Source: JACVRN01 sp036389255 (GTDB lineage: Bacteria; Acidobacteriota; Blastocatellia; Pyrinomonadales; Pyrinomonadaceae). Taken from it: a DNA stretch of 64,000 nucleotides. Shown in pieces: positions 23,552-32,321 of the stretch. The stretch is from assembly GCA_036389255.1 (NCBI GenBank), contig DASVQI010000027.1:1-64000 (forward strand), given 5' to 3'. A program made the translations under genes and the position numbers. Every line of letters starts with the position of its first letter. The stretch's first letter is position 1. The notes below the pieces were generated by a model, which did not search any database, had not been told where the DNA came from, and saw only the letters and a program-made list of their open reading frames with translations.

Positions 23552-23593
23552 CAAAACAACAGGGGCAGCTTAAGGGCTGCCCCTGTTGTTTTG
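23552..23593. terminator. Strong hairpin, bidirectional terminator
   Basis: AAAACAACAGGGGCAGC pairs with GCTGCCCCTGTTGTTTT around TTAAGG. With A/T runs on both sides it can end transcription from the alcohol dehydrogenase remnant (minus) and shield the DUF4440 gene region. The sequence from 23424 to 23550 contains only a weak attC-like echo. Confidence 0.7.
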
Positions 23594-23611
23594 AAAATCG
23601 GTCACAAAGCT

Positions 23612-24179
23612 TCAGGGCTTCATCACTATCTTGATGCAGTCCTCTTCCTTGTTGGTGAAGATGTCGAAGCCGTGCGGCGCATCCTCCAGCCGCATGCTAT
23701 GAGTGATGACGAAGCTCGCGTCAATGTCACCGCGCTCTATGTGTTCAAGCAGCTTCTTCCAGTAGCGCTGGACGTGACACTGGCCGGTCTTCATCGTCAG
23801 AGAGCGGTTCATGAAAGAGCCCATAGGAAACTTGTCTATCAGCCCGCCGTAGACGCCTATGACTGAGACTGTGCCGCCGTTGCGGCAAGCCATAATGGCT
23901 TCGCGCAGGGCTATGGGCCTGTCCGTCTCAGCCATCAAAGCCTGCTTAACCCGGTCGTAGGCGTAGACTATGTCGTGGCCTCCGTGTGCTTCGAGTCCGA
24001 CGGCGTCTATGCAGGCATCGGGGCCGCGCCCGCCGGTCATCTCCATCGTGGAGGTCGGAGCCGCAGATGGCCGTAGAGCTAATCTTTACTATAGCGTCGC
24101 GGCGGTTCAATATTTTCGGGTCGGGCACCTGCTCTACCCTCACGTCCTGTTTACCGTACCAACAATTTGCTCTCATCAT
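23612..24179 (-). pseudogene. Decayed Zn-dependent alcohol dehydrogenase
   Basis: The first about 44 residues (MMRANCWYGKQDVRVEQVPDP to CGSDLH, the catalytic zinc Cys) are encoded from 24179. The frame then breaks, and the last about 140 residues (MTGGRGPDACIDAVGLEAHG through EDCIKIVMKP) follow in another frame. The middle of the enzyme, including the structural zinc Cys and the Rossmann loop, is deleted. Intact relatives are glutathione-independent formaldehyde-dehydrogenase-like proteins of about 390 aa. Two frames, one gene, so a pseudogene. Confidence 0.85.
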
Positions 24180-24229
24180 TTCCCCCTTTAAGAATTAACA
24201 GGTACTTCTACATTCGCCTTAAGAGCGAG

Positions 24230-24560
24230 ATGCAGCGCGGCTGGTTGCGTCTTGCTGCGACTCTTCAAGCTCCGCGTCAGTCGCGGGCTGCGCGGGGCGC
24301 TGCGTCAATAGTCCGTTGTCCCAGACCGTTCCGTCCGAGAGGACGACTTCGCACGTCTCAATCACCTGCTTGAAGCATCTGAGAGACTCCTGCACCTGCT
24401 GTCCGGGCTCTTCACCGAAGAGCTTGGCGACCGCAGCGCCTAAGTTGCTTTTGTGGCGATGACGTTCGCGGCATTCGACTGCTCCTTTGCGATGAATAAA
24501 ATGGCACCGGTGACTAGCGCGAACATCCTCGCGGCGTTCGCTTCCAGCAGTTAATATTCC
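24230..24560 (-). pseudogene. SRPBCC-family remnant
   Basis: Reading the minus strand, fragments in different frames give KLFGEEPGQQVQESLRCFK, then QVIETCEVVLSDGTVWDNG, which match the C-terminal end of polyketide-cyclase/SRPBCC proteins often found beside this alcohol dehydrogenase. No continuous frame remains. The rest of 24180-24772 has no gene. Confidence 0.55.
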
Positions 24561-24672
24561 AGATTGTGGAGTTCGGGAATGTTGGGCGCTTTTTGTGTCT
24601 GATGTATCTCACACAAAAGGATTTTCATTTATAGAGTTGCAGCGAGGATGAGAGCAGGACTTAAAAATTAAA

Positions 24673-24727
24673 AGCCCCTGAAAGGCGAGAAGGATTCTCA
24701 GGCGAGAATTTCTCCCTTTCAGAGGCT
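24673..24727. terminator. Hairpin terminator
   Basis: AGCCCCTGAAAGG and CCTTTCAGAGGCT pair, with an inner GAGAA/TTCTC stem. The outside is A-rich on one side and T-rich on the other, so it can act in both directions. It ends the minus-strand CarD-like gene. Confidence 0.65.
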
Positions 24728-24772
24728 GAAATTTTTATTCGCTCGCGCGCCTAGCGGGGGAACGCTGCGGCC

Positions 24773-25120
24773 TTAGAGCCTTGAATGTATCAGACGGCGC
24801 ATGCGGTCGTTGAAGAGCACATCTATCTTCTGCGGCTCTATGACGGCAACCACTTCGCCGGGGCCGTAGGTAGGATGCAGCATGGTCTGGCCCGTGCGAT
24901 AGGTACGTGTCCAGTCATAGGGAGCGCTCGGTTTCATGTTTGCGCGCTCGCTCGTCCTTGTGCCGGACTTGAAGGAGCTACGCGTGCCGCATTGCGGGCA
25001 ACTGACGCGCGAAATCCGTCCCAGCTTTGTCACAGATGCTACTACGTGGCCGCGCTCTTCACCGCAAACCACACACAACTTCTCCACACGGTCACCGACG
25101 CTAAAAGTCTCTTTCTCCAT
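24773..25120 (-). CDS. Zinc-ribbon plus CarD-like protein, 115 aa
   Basis: The N-terminal half holds a CxxC...CxxC ribbon (LCVVCGEERGHV, VSCPQCGTRS). The C-terminal part (RTGQTMLHPTYGPGEVVAVIEPQKIDVLFNDRMRRLIHSRL) resembles the RID beta barrel of CarD/TRCF proteins, which bind RNA polymerase. ATG at 25120 is preferred: AGGAGG stands 4 nt away, while the ATG one codon earlier is too close. It may be a small RNA-polymerase-binding regulator. It is 94 nt downstream of infA. Confidence 0.65.
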   Translation of the reverse strand: MEKETFSVGDRVEKLCVVCGEERGHVVASVTKLGRISRVSCPQCGTRSSFKSGTRTSERANMKPSAPYDWTRTYRTGQTMLHPTYGPGEVVAVIEPQKIDVLFNDRMRRLIHSRL

Positions 25121-25213
25121 CATACCTCCTAAATTAAGTCTAGAGTGTCCGGAGAGTCTGTAGAGAAAGAGAGTCGCTTTTGACTCTCAAGTCCCACTGG
25201 ACTCTCCAAACTG

Positions 25214-25435
25214 TTACTTGTATCTGTAAGTAATGCGTCCTTTTGAAAGATCGTAGGGGGATAGCTCTACGCTGACGCGATCTCCGGCGAGGATGCGTAT
25301 GTAGTTCTTGCGCATCTTACCGGAAATCTGGGCCAGTACTACGTGGTCGCTTCCATCAATCCGTACCTTGAAGAAGGCGTTGGGCAGCTTATCCACCACC
25401 ACGCCGTCCGCAGGAATCAGGTCTTCTTTTGACAA
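25214..25435 (-). CDS. infA: Translation initiation factor IF-1
   Basis: A 73-residue S1/OB-fold protein of normal IF-1 length: MSKEDLIPADGVVVDKLPNAFFKVRI, HVVLAQISGKMRKNYIRILAGDRVSVELSPYDLSKGRITYRYK. IF-1 binds the A site of the 30S subunit during initiation. The start is TTG, with GGAG 7 nt upstream. It is in a cluster of RNA-handling genes (helicase, RRM protein) rather than the usual ribosomal protein operon. Confidence 0.95.
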   Translation of the reverse strand: MSKEDLIPADGVVVDKLPNAFFKVRIDGSDHVVLAQISGKMRKNYIRILAGDRVSVELSPYDLSKGRITYRYK

Positions 25436-25515
25436 TCAAATTCTCCTTCGTTTAGAAGTTCAGCCAACTTAATCAATGTTGCGGGCCATAAACGCTCTCG
25501 CCGTGCATTAACGGC

Positions 25516-26739
25516 TTAGCGTCCACGGCGCGGTCGAAACGAGCGTCGTCCGGCGCTCGCGGAACGCCCGGCGGGTCGCCACGTCTTAACAGGGGCAGCC
25601 GTCGCAAGGGCTTGCGTTGCCGTGAAAGCGGGCAACAGCACGCGCTCGATTTGCTGTCCTGTCAGGCGCTCTACGGCGCGCATGGACAACTCTTCGGCCG
25701 GCGCCACGAGGGTAATCGCACGCCCTTCTTTTCCGGCTCTTCCTGTGCGCCCTATACGGTGTACGTAATCTTCGGGCTGCGAAGGCACGTCGTAATTGAT
25801 GACGTGCGAGACGGCATCAACGTCTATGCCGCGCGCGGCTATGTCGGTTGCGACCAGCACGCGCGTCTGCCCACCCTTAAAATCGCGCAGCGCAGCTTCA
25901 CGCTGCGGCTGAGTGCGGTCTGCGTGAATGCGATTCGCCTTGTGCTCGCGTGCCTTCAGTATGTGCGAGAGTCTTTCTGCGCCGCGCCTCGTGCGAGTAA
26001 AGACCAGCACGCGCTCCAGTTGATTCTCGTTTTCGAGCAGGTCTAATAGAAGCGCCGTCTTCGATGCTGCTTCGACCGGATAAACAAACTGCTTGACGGT
26101 CACTGCGGTCTGGCCGCGCGGATTGACCTCCACCAGCTTCGGATTGTTGAGCGTCGTGCGCGCAACCTTCTCTATGGCCGCAGACATGGTTGCGGAGAAG
26201 AGCAGCGTCTGTCTCTTGGCGGGCAGCAATTCAAGCACGCGCCTGATGGAAGGCCAGAAGCCCATGTCCAGCATGCGGTCTGCCTCGTCCAGTACGAGTA
26301 CCTCCACCTGTGAGAGGTTTATGGTCTTTCTCTCCAGATGGTCTAGAAGGCGTCCGGGCGTTGCTATCAATACGCCTGCGCCGCGCCGCAGGGCTTCTCG
26401 CTGCAAGTGCATGCTCGCACCGCCTATTATGGAAACGCAACGCGGGCTCTTTTTCGGAGCAAGTTGGCCATAGCTGGCCTCAATCTGCAAAGCAAGCTCA
26501 CGCGTCGGCGCAATAATCAGGACACGCAGACCCGGTCTAGGCTTCTCCATCATTCTCTGAATGATGGGAAGCAGAAAGGCTGCGGTCTTGCCTGTGCCGG
26601 TTTCGGCACAGCCTATGAGGTCGGAGCCGCCCAGAACGAAAGGTATCGCCTTTTGTTGAATAGGTGTGGGCTCCGTGTAACCGAGCGACTCGCAGATGCG
26701 CGCCAGCTCAGGCTTAAGTTCAAGTTCGGTAAAAATCAT
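25516..26739 (-). CDS. DEAD-box RNA helicase (RhlE-type), 407 aa
   Basis: All helicase motifs are present: Q motif (GYTEPTPIQQKAIPF), AETGTGKT (I), PTRELALQ (Ia), TPGRLLDH (Ib), DEAD (II), FSATMS (III), VFTRTRRGAERL (IV), TDIAARGIDV (V), and HRIGRTGRAGKEG (VI). A short basic C-tail (RPAGRSASAGRRSFRPRRGR) may bind RNA. It unwinds or remodels RNA, often important in the cold. The adjacent RRM protein gene on the same strand fits a cold- or stress-related role. Confidence 0.95.
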   Translation of the reverse strand: MIFTELELKPELARICESLGYTEPTPIQQKAIPFVLGGSDLIGCAETGTGKTAAFLLPIIQRMMEKPRPGLRVLIIAPTRELALQIEASYGQLAPKKSPRCVSIIGGASMHLQREALRRGAGVLIATPGRLLDHLERKTINLSQVEVLVLDEADRMLDMGFWPSIRRVLELLPAKRQTLLFSATMSAAIEKVARTTLNNPKLVEVNPRGQTAVTVKQFVYPVEAASKTALLLDLLENENQLERVLVFTRTRRGAERLSHILKAREHKANRIHADRTQPQREAALRDFKGGQTRVLVATDIAARGIDVDAVSHVINYDVPSQPEDYVHRIGRTGRAGKEGRAITLVAPAEELSMRAVERLTGQQIERVLLPAFTATQALATAAPVKTWRPAGRSASAGRRSFRPRRGR

Positions 26740-26811
26740 CTATACTTTCCGCGCTGCAAAGCCTGCTTACATTAAGAGAGGCTTGCGCGCTTTGTTCCAC
26801 TGACAATATTG

Positions 26812-26852
26812 AAGCGCCCCCGGCCGGGTATTCTGTGTGCCGGGGGCGCTTT
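26812..26852 (-). terminator. Rho-independent-type hairpin after the minus-strand RRM gene
   Basis: AAGCGCCCCCGG and CCGGGGGCGCTT pair around about 16 nt, followed on the minus strand by CAATATTG. The plus-strand RRM gene ends with a closely similar hairpin at 34557-34594. Confidence 0.65.
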
Positions 26853-26885
26853 AGGGTTAAAGAGTCGCCGGTTGCCTTTGCAGGA

Positions 26886-27269
26886 TTACCAGCGAGGCGA
26901 GCGGTCATTACGACCACCGCCACCGCCTCCGAAGTCACGGCGTCCACCGCCGCCACCGCCGCCGCGATTGCCGCCGAAGCCGCCGCGATTTCCACCGCCG
27001 CCACCACGGGGGCCGCGCTCTTCACGAGGGCGCGCCTCATTCACATTCAGGTTACGACCGTTAAGTTCCTTGCCGTTGAACTGCTCAATGGCTTTCAAGC
27101 CCTCTTCGTTCGACGCCATCTCTACGAAACCGAATCCGCGCGAGCGGCCCGTTTCACGGTCTTCAATAACGTTGACTGACTCGACCGTTCCGGCCTGCTC
27201 AAACAACTGCTGCAATTCTTCGTTCGTCGTCTGGAAAGAGAGATTCCCGACGTAAAGTTTCATGGACAT
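26886..27269 (-). CDS. RRM RNA-binding protein with Gly-rich tail, 127 aa
   Basis: Residues 3-80 are one RRM: RNP2 LYVGNLSF and RNP1 RGFGFVEM are complete. The tail of about 45 residues is Gly/Arg rich, resembling the cold-induced Rbp proteins of cyanobacteria. It binds RNA in the cytoplasm; the target is unknown. A paralogue lies on the plus strand at 34191 with about 85% identity by eye through the RRM, and both have the same leader (see 27270-27498). RBS GAGGAAG precedes the start. Confidence 0.92.
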   Translation of the reverse strand: MSMKLYVGNLSFQTTNEELQQLFEQAGTVESVNVIEDRETGRSRGFGFVEMASNEEGLKAIEQFNGKELNGRNLNVNEARPREERGPRGGGGGNRGGFGGNRGGGGGGGRRDFGGGGGGRNDRSPRW

Positions 27270-27498
<229 letters not shown>

Positions 27499-27503
27499 GA
27501 AGC

Positions 27504-27532
27504 ATTATACCCTAATTAACCCGTCGCGGCAA
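27504..27532 (-). promoter_or_regulatory. Promoter of the RRM gene leader (copy A)
   Basis: Minus strand TTGCCG (27527-27532), 17 nt, TATAAT (27504-27509). It would start transcription near 27498 and give a leader of about 230 nt. Confidence 0.6.
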
Positions 27533-27580
27533 ACCCGCAGAGCGGTAAATTCAGCCTTTTATTGCTTTTAAATAAGAGTA

Positions 27581-28069
27581 TCACGAGGCGTTCTGCTTGG
27601 TCTGCCTGTCTGCGGGCACCGACTCGAAGGTGCGCGTAGTGCTCTCCGTAATGCTTATCGGCGGCTCGCTCATGGCCTCCAGACGCGGCGCTTCCTTTCC
27701 CCCTAGCTCACTCCTGCCCGGCTGAGCTTTCACAGGGTTTTGCGCGCCCGTCTTATGGTGTAGGCTGAGCAGGCGCGAGAGCTGGCGCACGAGCAGACTA
27801 CCGATTACAAGCACTATCAGCATGAAAAAGGAGATGATTACAAGCAGGCTGCCGTTCAACTGTATGCCCTTGGTAACAAGCACCATGGCAAAGATGAAGA
27901 CGGCGGCTAGCCCCGCCAGCGTAACGAGCGTGGTCGCCAGAGAGACTGCCCATATAGGCCCTATAAGGCTCGGCGGCTCTTCCTGCTTCGCGGGCGCGAG
28001 ATTGGCCCCGCAGCGCGGGCAATATCTAAGCTCCTGTGTTTGTTGAAGGCCGCAGGATGGACAATACAT
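27581..28069 (-). CDS. Zinc-ribbon membrane protein, 162 aa
   Basis: An N-terminal double-CxxC ribbon (MYCPSCGLQQTQELRYCPRCGANL) is followed by two transmembrane helices at about 35-60 and 75-92. A soluble polar tail of about 60 residues (rich in Glu, Ser, Pro) follows. This zinc_ribbon_2 plus membrane layout is common in acidobacteria and has no defined role. It is encoded on the minus strand between the RRM leader and the DUF983 gene. Confidence 0.7.
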   Translation of the reverse strand: MYCPSCGLQQTQELRYCPRCGANLAPAKQEEPPSLIGPIWAVSLATTLVTLAGLAAVFIFAMVLVTKGIQLNGSLLVIISFFMLIVLVIGSLLVRQLSRLLSLHHKTGAQNPVKAQPGRSELGGKEAPRLEAMSEPPISITESTTRTFESVPADRQTKQNAS

Positions 28070-28092
28070 TTTTCGCTCTCCTCTGCCTGTAG

Positions 28093-28467
28093 CTAACCCG
28101 ATTTATCTTTGCCGCCCGGCGGACTGTCGTATCGCGGCAGCCGCTCCACCAGATGGTCAAGGCTGAGCCAGATGCTCCAACTGTGATGGTAAAAGGCTAC
28201 GGGAAAAAGCAGCCCTACGACGAACAGGATAACGAGAATCGTCTGGTAACTGTTCAGCCAAAGTATGCAGCCCAGATAAAGCCCCAGTATGATTAATTCA
28301 GTTGTCACTACGTTTATGGTAAGCGCGCCGACGAAAAAACCCTCCTCGCGCTGGTAGAGCGTGCGGCACTCAGGACAATGATGTCTTATCTTGAACGGGG
28401 ATTGAATGATTAACGAGTCGCCGCAGACAGGACACTTCAGACGCAGGCAACGCAGCAACGTAACCAT
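28093..28467 (-). CDS. DUF983 membrane protein, 124 aa
   Basis: The start of the family is visible: LLRCLRLKCPVCGDSLIIQSPFKIRHHCPECRTLYQREEGFFVGALTINVVTTE, that is two CxxC knuckles then a GEG/FF motif and two transmembrane helices (about 55-80 and 85-105). DUF983 proteins have no established function. ATG at 28467 is preferred, with GGAGAAAGAG upstream; a longer start at 28491 is possible. The neighbour is the low-affinity iron permease-like gene. Confidence 0.75.
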   Translation of the reverse strand: MVTLLRCLRLKCPVCGDSLIIQSPFKIRHHCPECRTLYQREEGFFVGALTINVVTTELIILGLYLGCILWLNSYQTILVILFVVGLLFPVAFYHHSWSIWLSLDHLVERLPRYDSPPGGKDKSG

Positions 28468-28574
28468 AATGTTGCGCTCTTTCTCCACCATTCTTCGGGG
28501 CAATCATAGGCCCATTGTCCCACGACGGGCAAGAAAGAGCGCGAAGGCGGAAGTATTTGATGTAACCCGAGGAT

Positions 28575-29045
28575 TCAGGATTTCACGCCGTGCTTTCTTC
28601 TCTTCTTCTGCTCGTGCTGCTCCTCCGCCTCTTCTATAGAGTGCGAGACTGTGAGCTTACTGTCACGCTTGGCCATCCTAGCAAGCTTCTGATAGTACTT
28701 GTGCAGTACCTTCACCTCGTCTTCGGTCAGGTCTTCCACGTCAATCAGGCGGTTGCTGGCCCCTTCGAGCGCCGCCACCATCTCGTTTAGCTTTAGGTGT
28801 ATGGCGAGCGCGTCCTTGTTCTGTGCGCGCTGTATGAGAAAGACCATAAGGAACGTGACAATCGTTGTTCCGGTGTTGATGACCAACTGCCACGTGTCCG
28901 AGAACCTGAAAATCGGCCCCGTGACTACCCATATGAAAATCACGCTCAAGGCCATGATGAACGCCCATGAGCTACCGGCCCAGACCGTAGCATGATGCGA
29001 GAAACGCTCAAGCATCAGACCTAAACCTGTTTTCTTTCGGGTCAT
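28575..29045 (-). CDS. Low-affinity iron permease family protein, 156 aa
   Basis: Matches the Fe_perm family: FSHHATVWAGSSWAFIMALSVIFIWVVTGPIFRFSDTWQLVINTGTTIVTFLMVFLIQRAQNKD. It has two membrane helices, then a cytoplasmic ALAIHLKLNEMVAALEGASNRLIDVEDLTEDEV segment and a basic tail. The yeast relatives are iron/copper permeases, but the bacterial members have not been shown to transport metal, so function is uncertain. Confidence 0.85.
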   Translation of the reverse strand: MTRKKTGLGLMLERFSHHATVWAGSSWAFIMALSVIFIWVVTGPIFRFSDTWQLVINTGTTIVTFLMVFLIQRAQNKDALAIHLKLNEMVAALEGASNRLIDVEDLTEDEVKVLHKYYQKLARMAKRDSKLTVSHSIEEAEEQHEQKKRRKHGVKS

Positions 29046-29133
29046 AGTCCTTCCTTTCTCTTAGAAAGCGTTTCCGGTAAGAACGGGGCTGCGGTCGCTG
29101 CTTGACCGGCAGCCTGTGAGCTTTACAAGCCTC

Positions 29134-30351
29134 TCATTTGGGCGCGTAGTAGCCTTCGCGTGCGCGCACCTGTGCGCCTCGCTCAACCCCTTTAAGCTCT
29201 ACACGAATGGCACGAAAGCGCCCGTCGCGCGTCTTGTTAGTCGGGTAATAGCCCAGACTGTACTGCGTACCGATTTCCGATGCGACCTGAGCGAAGGCCG
29301 CACGCGCGTCGCGCAGGTCTGCCGCCTCGAAAGCCCTGCCGCCGGAGGAGCGAGCCAAATCGGCCATCTCCGAGCGAGCAAGGTTATAAAGGTCTCGGCT
29401 TATCTTCATGCGCTCGAACTGGCCCATCTGGCAGAAGCTGCTGTAATCGCCTGCGGGCGCACGCGGCACGAATATTCTTCTGTAGCGCTGCAACTGGGTT
29501 CGTGAAAGTCTGAGCGTGCCGTAATCGTTGCAGTCTCGCATCAAACGCTCTTCCACGTAATCTTCCGTGTTGACCTGTATGAAATAGCAGGTCACGCCCG
29601 CCCGCAGCAATCTTGCGCGAGCCTCCGCGAACTCAGCATCGCTGGATGAATCAACGCCGTCCGTCAGAGCTACCACGGCCCTGCGGCCACGCACTTCTTC
29701 GCGCGGCGGCTCGTTGAAGATGTCGTTACTTATGCGCTCAAGCGCGTCGTAGTAAGGCGTGCCGTTGCTCGCCCCGACCGATTCCAGCGCCATGCGAAGG
29801 CGTGCGCGGTCGTTCGTCAAAGGCGTATTTACTTCAACTGTCGCAAGGCTTTCCCGCTCTTCACGCACTACGTTGAAGCTGATGATTGCCACGCGGTCGC
29901 CGGGCCGCAGCGAATCTATGAAGAGACTCGCGGCGCGTCGTATCAACTGCACATCTGCGCGCGTGGAGCCGGAAGTGTCAAGCAGAAGCGCCACTTCAAA
30001 AGGCGCTTCCGTGGTAGCAAAGTTGGAGATGGCCTGCTGCTGGCCGTTCTCGAAGAGGCGAAAATTCTCGGCGCGCAATCCGGCAAGCGGGCGGCCCGTG
30101 CCATCTGTGACGACTGCGGGAACGGAAACTAGCTGAGTGTCCACGCGCACGACGTCGTCTTCGCCTACTTCTTCGCCCGGCTGTGTGGCGGCAGGCGGGC
30201 CGGGCGGCGGAGTCTGCGAAGGCTGCGCCTGTCCGACTCTGCGCGGTCGCTGTTTGCTTCCGTCCTGCTGAGCGCTCGCGCCGACGAGCGCAAGCAGGAC
30301 GCTCCCCACAATTGTCAGGAATATAAGCCACGCGCGCGCGCTCGTATTCAT
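29134..30351 (-). CDS. VWA-domain secreted protein (acidobacterial VWFA-related type), 405 aa
   Basis: A signal peptide (WLIFLTIVGSVLLALVGASAQQ) is followed by a Pro-rich linker and by VDTQLVSVPAVVTDGTGRPLAGLRAENFRLFENGQQQ, the N-terminal motif of the VWFA-related acidobacterial family. The VWA domain has a MIDAS DxSxS (LLLDTSGSTRADVQ) and DGVDSSS, so metal ligands are complete. It ends YSLGYYPTNKTRDGRFRAIRVELKG, the usual strand of this group. Probably mediates protein-protein contact in the cell envelope. ATG at 30351 is used; an ATG 11 codons upstream is possible. Confidence 0.88.
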   Translation of the reverse strand: MNTSARAWLIFLTIVGSVLLALVGASAQQDGSKQRPRRVGQAQPSQTPPPGPPAATQPGEEVGEDDVVRVDTQLVSVPAVVTDGTGRPLAGLRAENFRLFENGQQQAISNFATTEAPFEVALLLDTSGSTRADVQLIRRAASLFIDSLRPGDRVAIISFNVVREERESLATVEVNTPLTNDRARLRMALESVGASNGTPYYDALERISNDIFNEPPREEVRGRRAVVALTDGVDSSSDAEFAEARARLLRAGVTCYFIQVNTEDYVEERLMRDCNDYGTLRLSRTQLQRYRRIFVPRAPAGDYSSFCQMGQFERMKISRDLYNLARSEMADLARSSGGRAFEAADLRDARAAFAQVASEIGTQYSLGYYPTNKTRDGRFRAIRVELKGVERGAQVRAREGYYAPK

Positions 30352-30532
30352 ACTCTTATTTGCCAGACTCTTATTTATGGTCATAAACTATCATCAGGAC
30401 GAATTGAGCCGGATAATTAACGGGGAGACTGTGGAATTTCCAGCTCCCAATTTTTACCACTCACCTCGGCGCTATTTCAATATCCGGGGCGCACGAGCCG
30501 CTCCGACCATCAACGAAAGGGGCGCACTACGC

Positions 30533-30718
30533 ATGGGTGTCATAGGAAGATTAGACGACCAGGTCAACGAGATAATCATCAAGCCCGTGGGCGAAAGACA
30601 CGGAGCCGCAGAAGCAGAAGCGCCGCGCCCCACGTCTCAAAAGCCCGAGCCGGAAAGGGAAAGGATAGAGGATAAAGAGAAAGCAGACTCTTCCGAGCTT
30701 CCCGTCTGGCTGCTTTGA
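30533..30718 (+). CDS. Small hypothetical protein, 61 aa
   Basis: The frame starts MGVIGRLDDQVNEIIIKPVGERHG, followed by an acidic and Pro-rich tail. The frame can be extended upstream to 30377 but that part overlaps the divergent promoter region and its codon use is poor. The N-terminus looks globular, with a hydrophobic IIIKPV strand. I think it is a real short gene upstream of the tRNAs; no family known. Moderate confidence. Confidence 0.45.
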   Translation: MGVIGRLDDQVNEIIIKPVGERHGAAEAEAPRPTSQKPEPERERIEDKEKADSSELPVWLL

Positions 30719-30735
30719 AAAGGCCGCGCGCCCGC

Positions 30736-30764
30736 TTGACACTCCAGGCTTCTTTTCTTAGGAT
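30736..30764 (+). promoter_or_regulatory. Sigma70 promoter of the tRNA pair
   Basis: TTGACA (30736-30741), 17 nt, TAGGAT (30759-30764), about 85 nt before tRNA-Val. Confidence 0.7.
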
Positions 30765-30849
30765 GACTATTCGTTACCAAAGAAGCCTAAGCTGTTCAGG
30801 TTACGAGTGCTCTTTTCAAACGGACGTGTTGAGAACAAAAGATTTTTGA

Positions 30850-30924
30850 AGGCACGTACGTCAATGGTAGACGGCTTCCCTTACAAGGAAGAGGTTGGGG
30901 GTTCGAGTCCCTCCGTGCCTACCA
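30850..30924 (+). tRNA. tRNA-Val (TAC)
   Basis: Acceptor AGGCACG pairs with CGTGCCT. The anticodon stem is CTTCC/GGAAG around loop CTTACAA (anticodon TAC), and the T arm is GGGGG/CCCTC around TTCGAGT. CCA is encoded. The D arm is short (GTACGTCAATGGTAGAC). Confidence 0.92.
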
Positions 30925-30951
30925 CAGAAGTTTGAAAATTTAAGCTTTACC

Positions 30952-31029
<78 letters not shown>

Positions 31030-31033
31030 TTTA

Positions 31034-31080
31034 AAAGCAAAGCGCCTGCACCGGTTACGGTTGCAGGCGCTTTGCTTTTG
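31034..31080 (+). terminator. tRNA operon terminator
   Basis: A long inverted repeat, AAAGCAAAGCGCCTGCA with TTGCAGGCGCTTTGCTTTT, encloses CCGGTTACGG and ends in a T run. Strong factor-independent terminator. The stretch 31081-31331 shows no gene. Confidence 0.8.
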
Positions 31081-31331
31081 GGCGCATGTTTATTAAGGCT
31101 TCCCTACACGCATACGTTTCATCTACCCAGACCAATCTCTCCTTTCCCCTCTTTCAGAATCCGGCTTAGATGGATGCACAGGCAACCTCGCTGTAGTTCT
31201 GCAAAATGCCCATGCTCGCGTCGCTAAACGACTTGCGGGTGCTTCACGCGCTCTCTCTCTTCATATGTGAGACAACGCACAGACGTCTCTATCTATTCCC
31301 ATTACTATTACTATGGAATTCAAAAGGAGAG

Positions 31332-31724
31332 ATGACATTGAACAATCTGAATATTAATGAACGGCGTGTCGGAAATGTGACGATTCTAGACATAGACGGC
31401 AATCTGAGGCTGGGAGAAGGAAGCGCCAACATACACAAGGCCATTCGTCGCTTATTGGAAGAAGGACACAATCGGATACTGTTGAATCTGGCTCGTGTGG
31501 CCTATATAGATTCGAGCGGGCTAGGCGAGCTGGTAGCGGCACACGTGGCGACGGGCAAGAGCGGTGGAGAAATCAAGCTGCTTCACCTAACGCAGAGAGT
31601 GCGGGAATTGATGACTATCACAAAGCTGGTGACGGTGTTCGAAGCATGGGAAACAGAATCTGAGGCACTAGCTAGCTTTAAGAAAGAGGAAGTGGCGGTG
31701 GCAGCGCAAGGCGTCGGGCGATGA
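31332..31724 (+). CDS. STAS-domain anti-sigma factor antagonist, 130 aa
   Basis: The STAS fold is complete: VTILDIDGNLRLGEGSANIHKAIRRLLEEGHNRILLNLARVAYIDSSGLGELVAAH, with the phosphorylatable Ser in YIDSSGLG. These proteins sequester anti-sigma kinases. ATG at 31332 lies downstream of GGAGA; a longer reading from 31206 adds 42 non-domain residues. It overlaps the next gene as ATGA, making an operon. No cognate kinase is nearby. Confidence 0.9.
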   Translation: MTLNNLNINERRVGNVTILDIDGNLRLGEGSANIHKAIRRLLEEGHNRILLNLARVAYIDSSGLGELVAAHVATGKSGGEIKLLHLTQRVRELMTITKLVTVFEAWETESEALASFKKEEVAVAAQGVGR

Positions 31725-31978
31725 AGCAGTCGAGTATGAGCCAGCCCCAAAGAGTTCATGGGCCGGAGAGGTGCGCGTGGTGTTCGGGCACTGGAACAAG
31801 AGCTATTTCTAAGGGCTATGTGGTGTCTTGTTTGGTCTGCGGAGGCAAGGGGACAGTGACAGTGGCGCAACCCGCAGGGCCATGTCGGCAGTGTGAGGGG
31901 ACAGGTCGGCGCAGCATCACTAGCTCATGTACGAGTTGTGCCGGGACAGGTTGGTGCTGTGTGTTCGCGCAGGGATAA
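31721..31978 (+). CDS. DnaJ-type zinc-finger small protein, 85 aa
   Basis: Four CxxCxGxG repeats: CAWCSGTG, CLVCGGKG, CRQCEGTG, CTSCAGTG. This is the cysteine-rich domain of DnaJ without the J domain, so it should bind two zinc ions and perhaps unfolded chains or RNA. It overlaps the STAS stop by 4 nt. No extra domain. Confidence 0.8.
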   Translation: MKQSSMSQPQRVHGPERCAWCSGTGTRAISKGYVVSCLVCGGKGTVTVAQPAGPCRQCEGTGRRSITSSCTSCAGTGWCCVFAQG

Positions 31979-32043
31979 ATCGGAATCCCCGCGCTCGCTT
32001 GCCGCAGGCGACTTTAATCTTGAAACAAATAAAGAGGTCGGAT

Positions 32044-32298
32044 ATGCATATCAGGAAGAGTCTCACTAATGTTTTATCGGCAGTCTGCGGCGTGATAGTA
32101 ATCGCGGCAGTCGCAGTCTGGCAGTTCTATCTATTCGTGAGCTTCAGAGGGTCGCATGGGCAGATGGATTTGCAGGGCGGAGCAATGCATCTATGGCTGG
32201 CTATCGGAGCGGCTTTGATGGCATGCCTGGCGGGATTTTTAGTGTTCTCGGTTTTTCTTCGTTATGACAAAACGCGTGAGCTGCATATCATGGCGTGA
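32044..32298 (+). CDS. Small membrane protein, 84 aa
   Basis: Two transmembrane helices (about 10-32 and 48-72) with the loop GSHGQMDLQGG. ATG at 32044 follows AAGAGGTCGG. A 39-codon extension is not needed. No family recognised. Part of the short-gene run 31332-33516. Confidence 0.6.
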   Translation: MHIRKSLTNVLSAVCGVIVIAAVAVWQFYLFVSFRGSHGQMDLQGGAMHLWLAIGAALMACLAGFLVFSVFLRYDKTRELHIMA

Positions 32299-32321
32299 GG
32301 GACGGAAAGGGAGACATCGGA

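Noticed and set aside
26809..27255. Plus-strand Pro-rich 148-codon frame
   Set aside because: It is the antisense image of the Gly-rich tail of the RRM protein.
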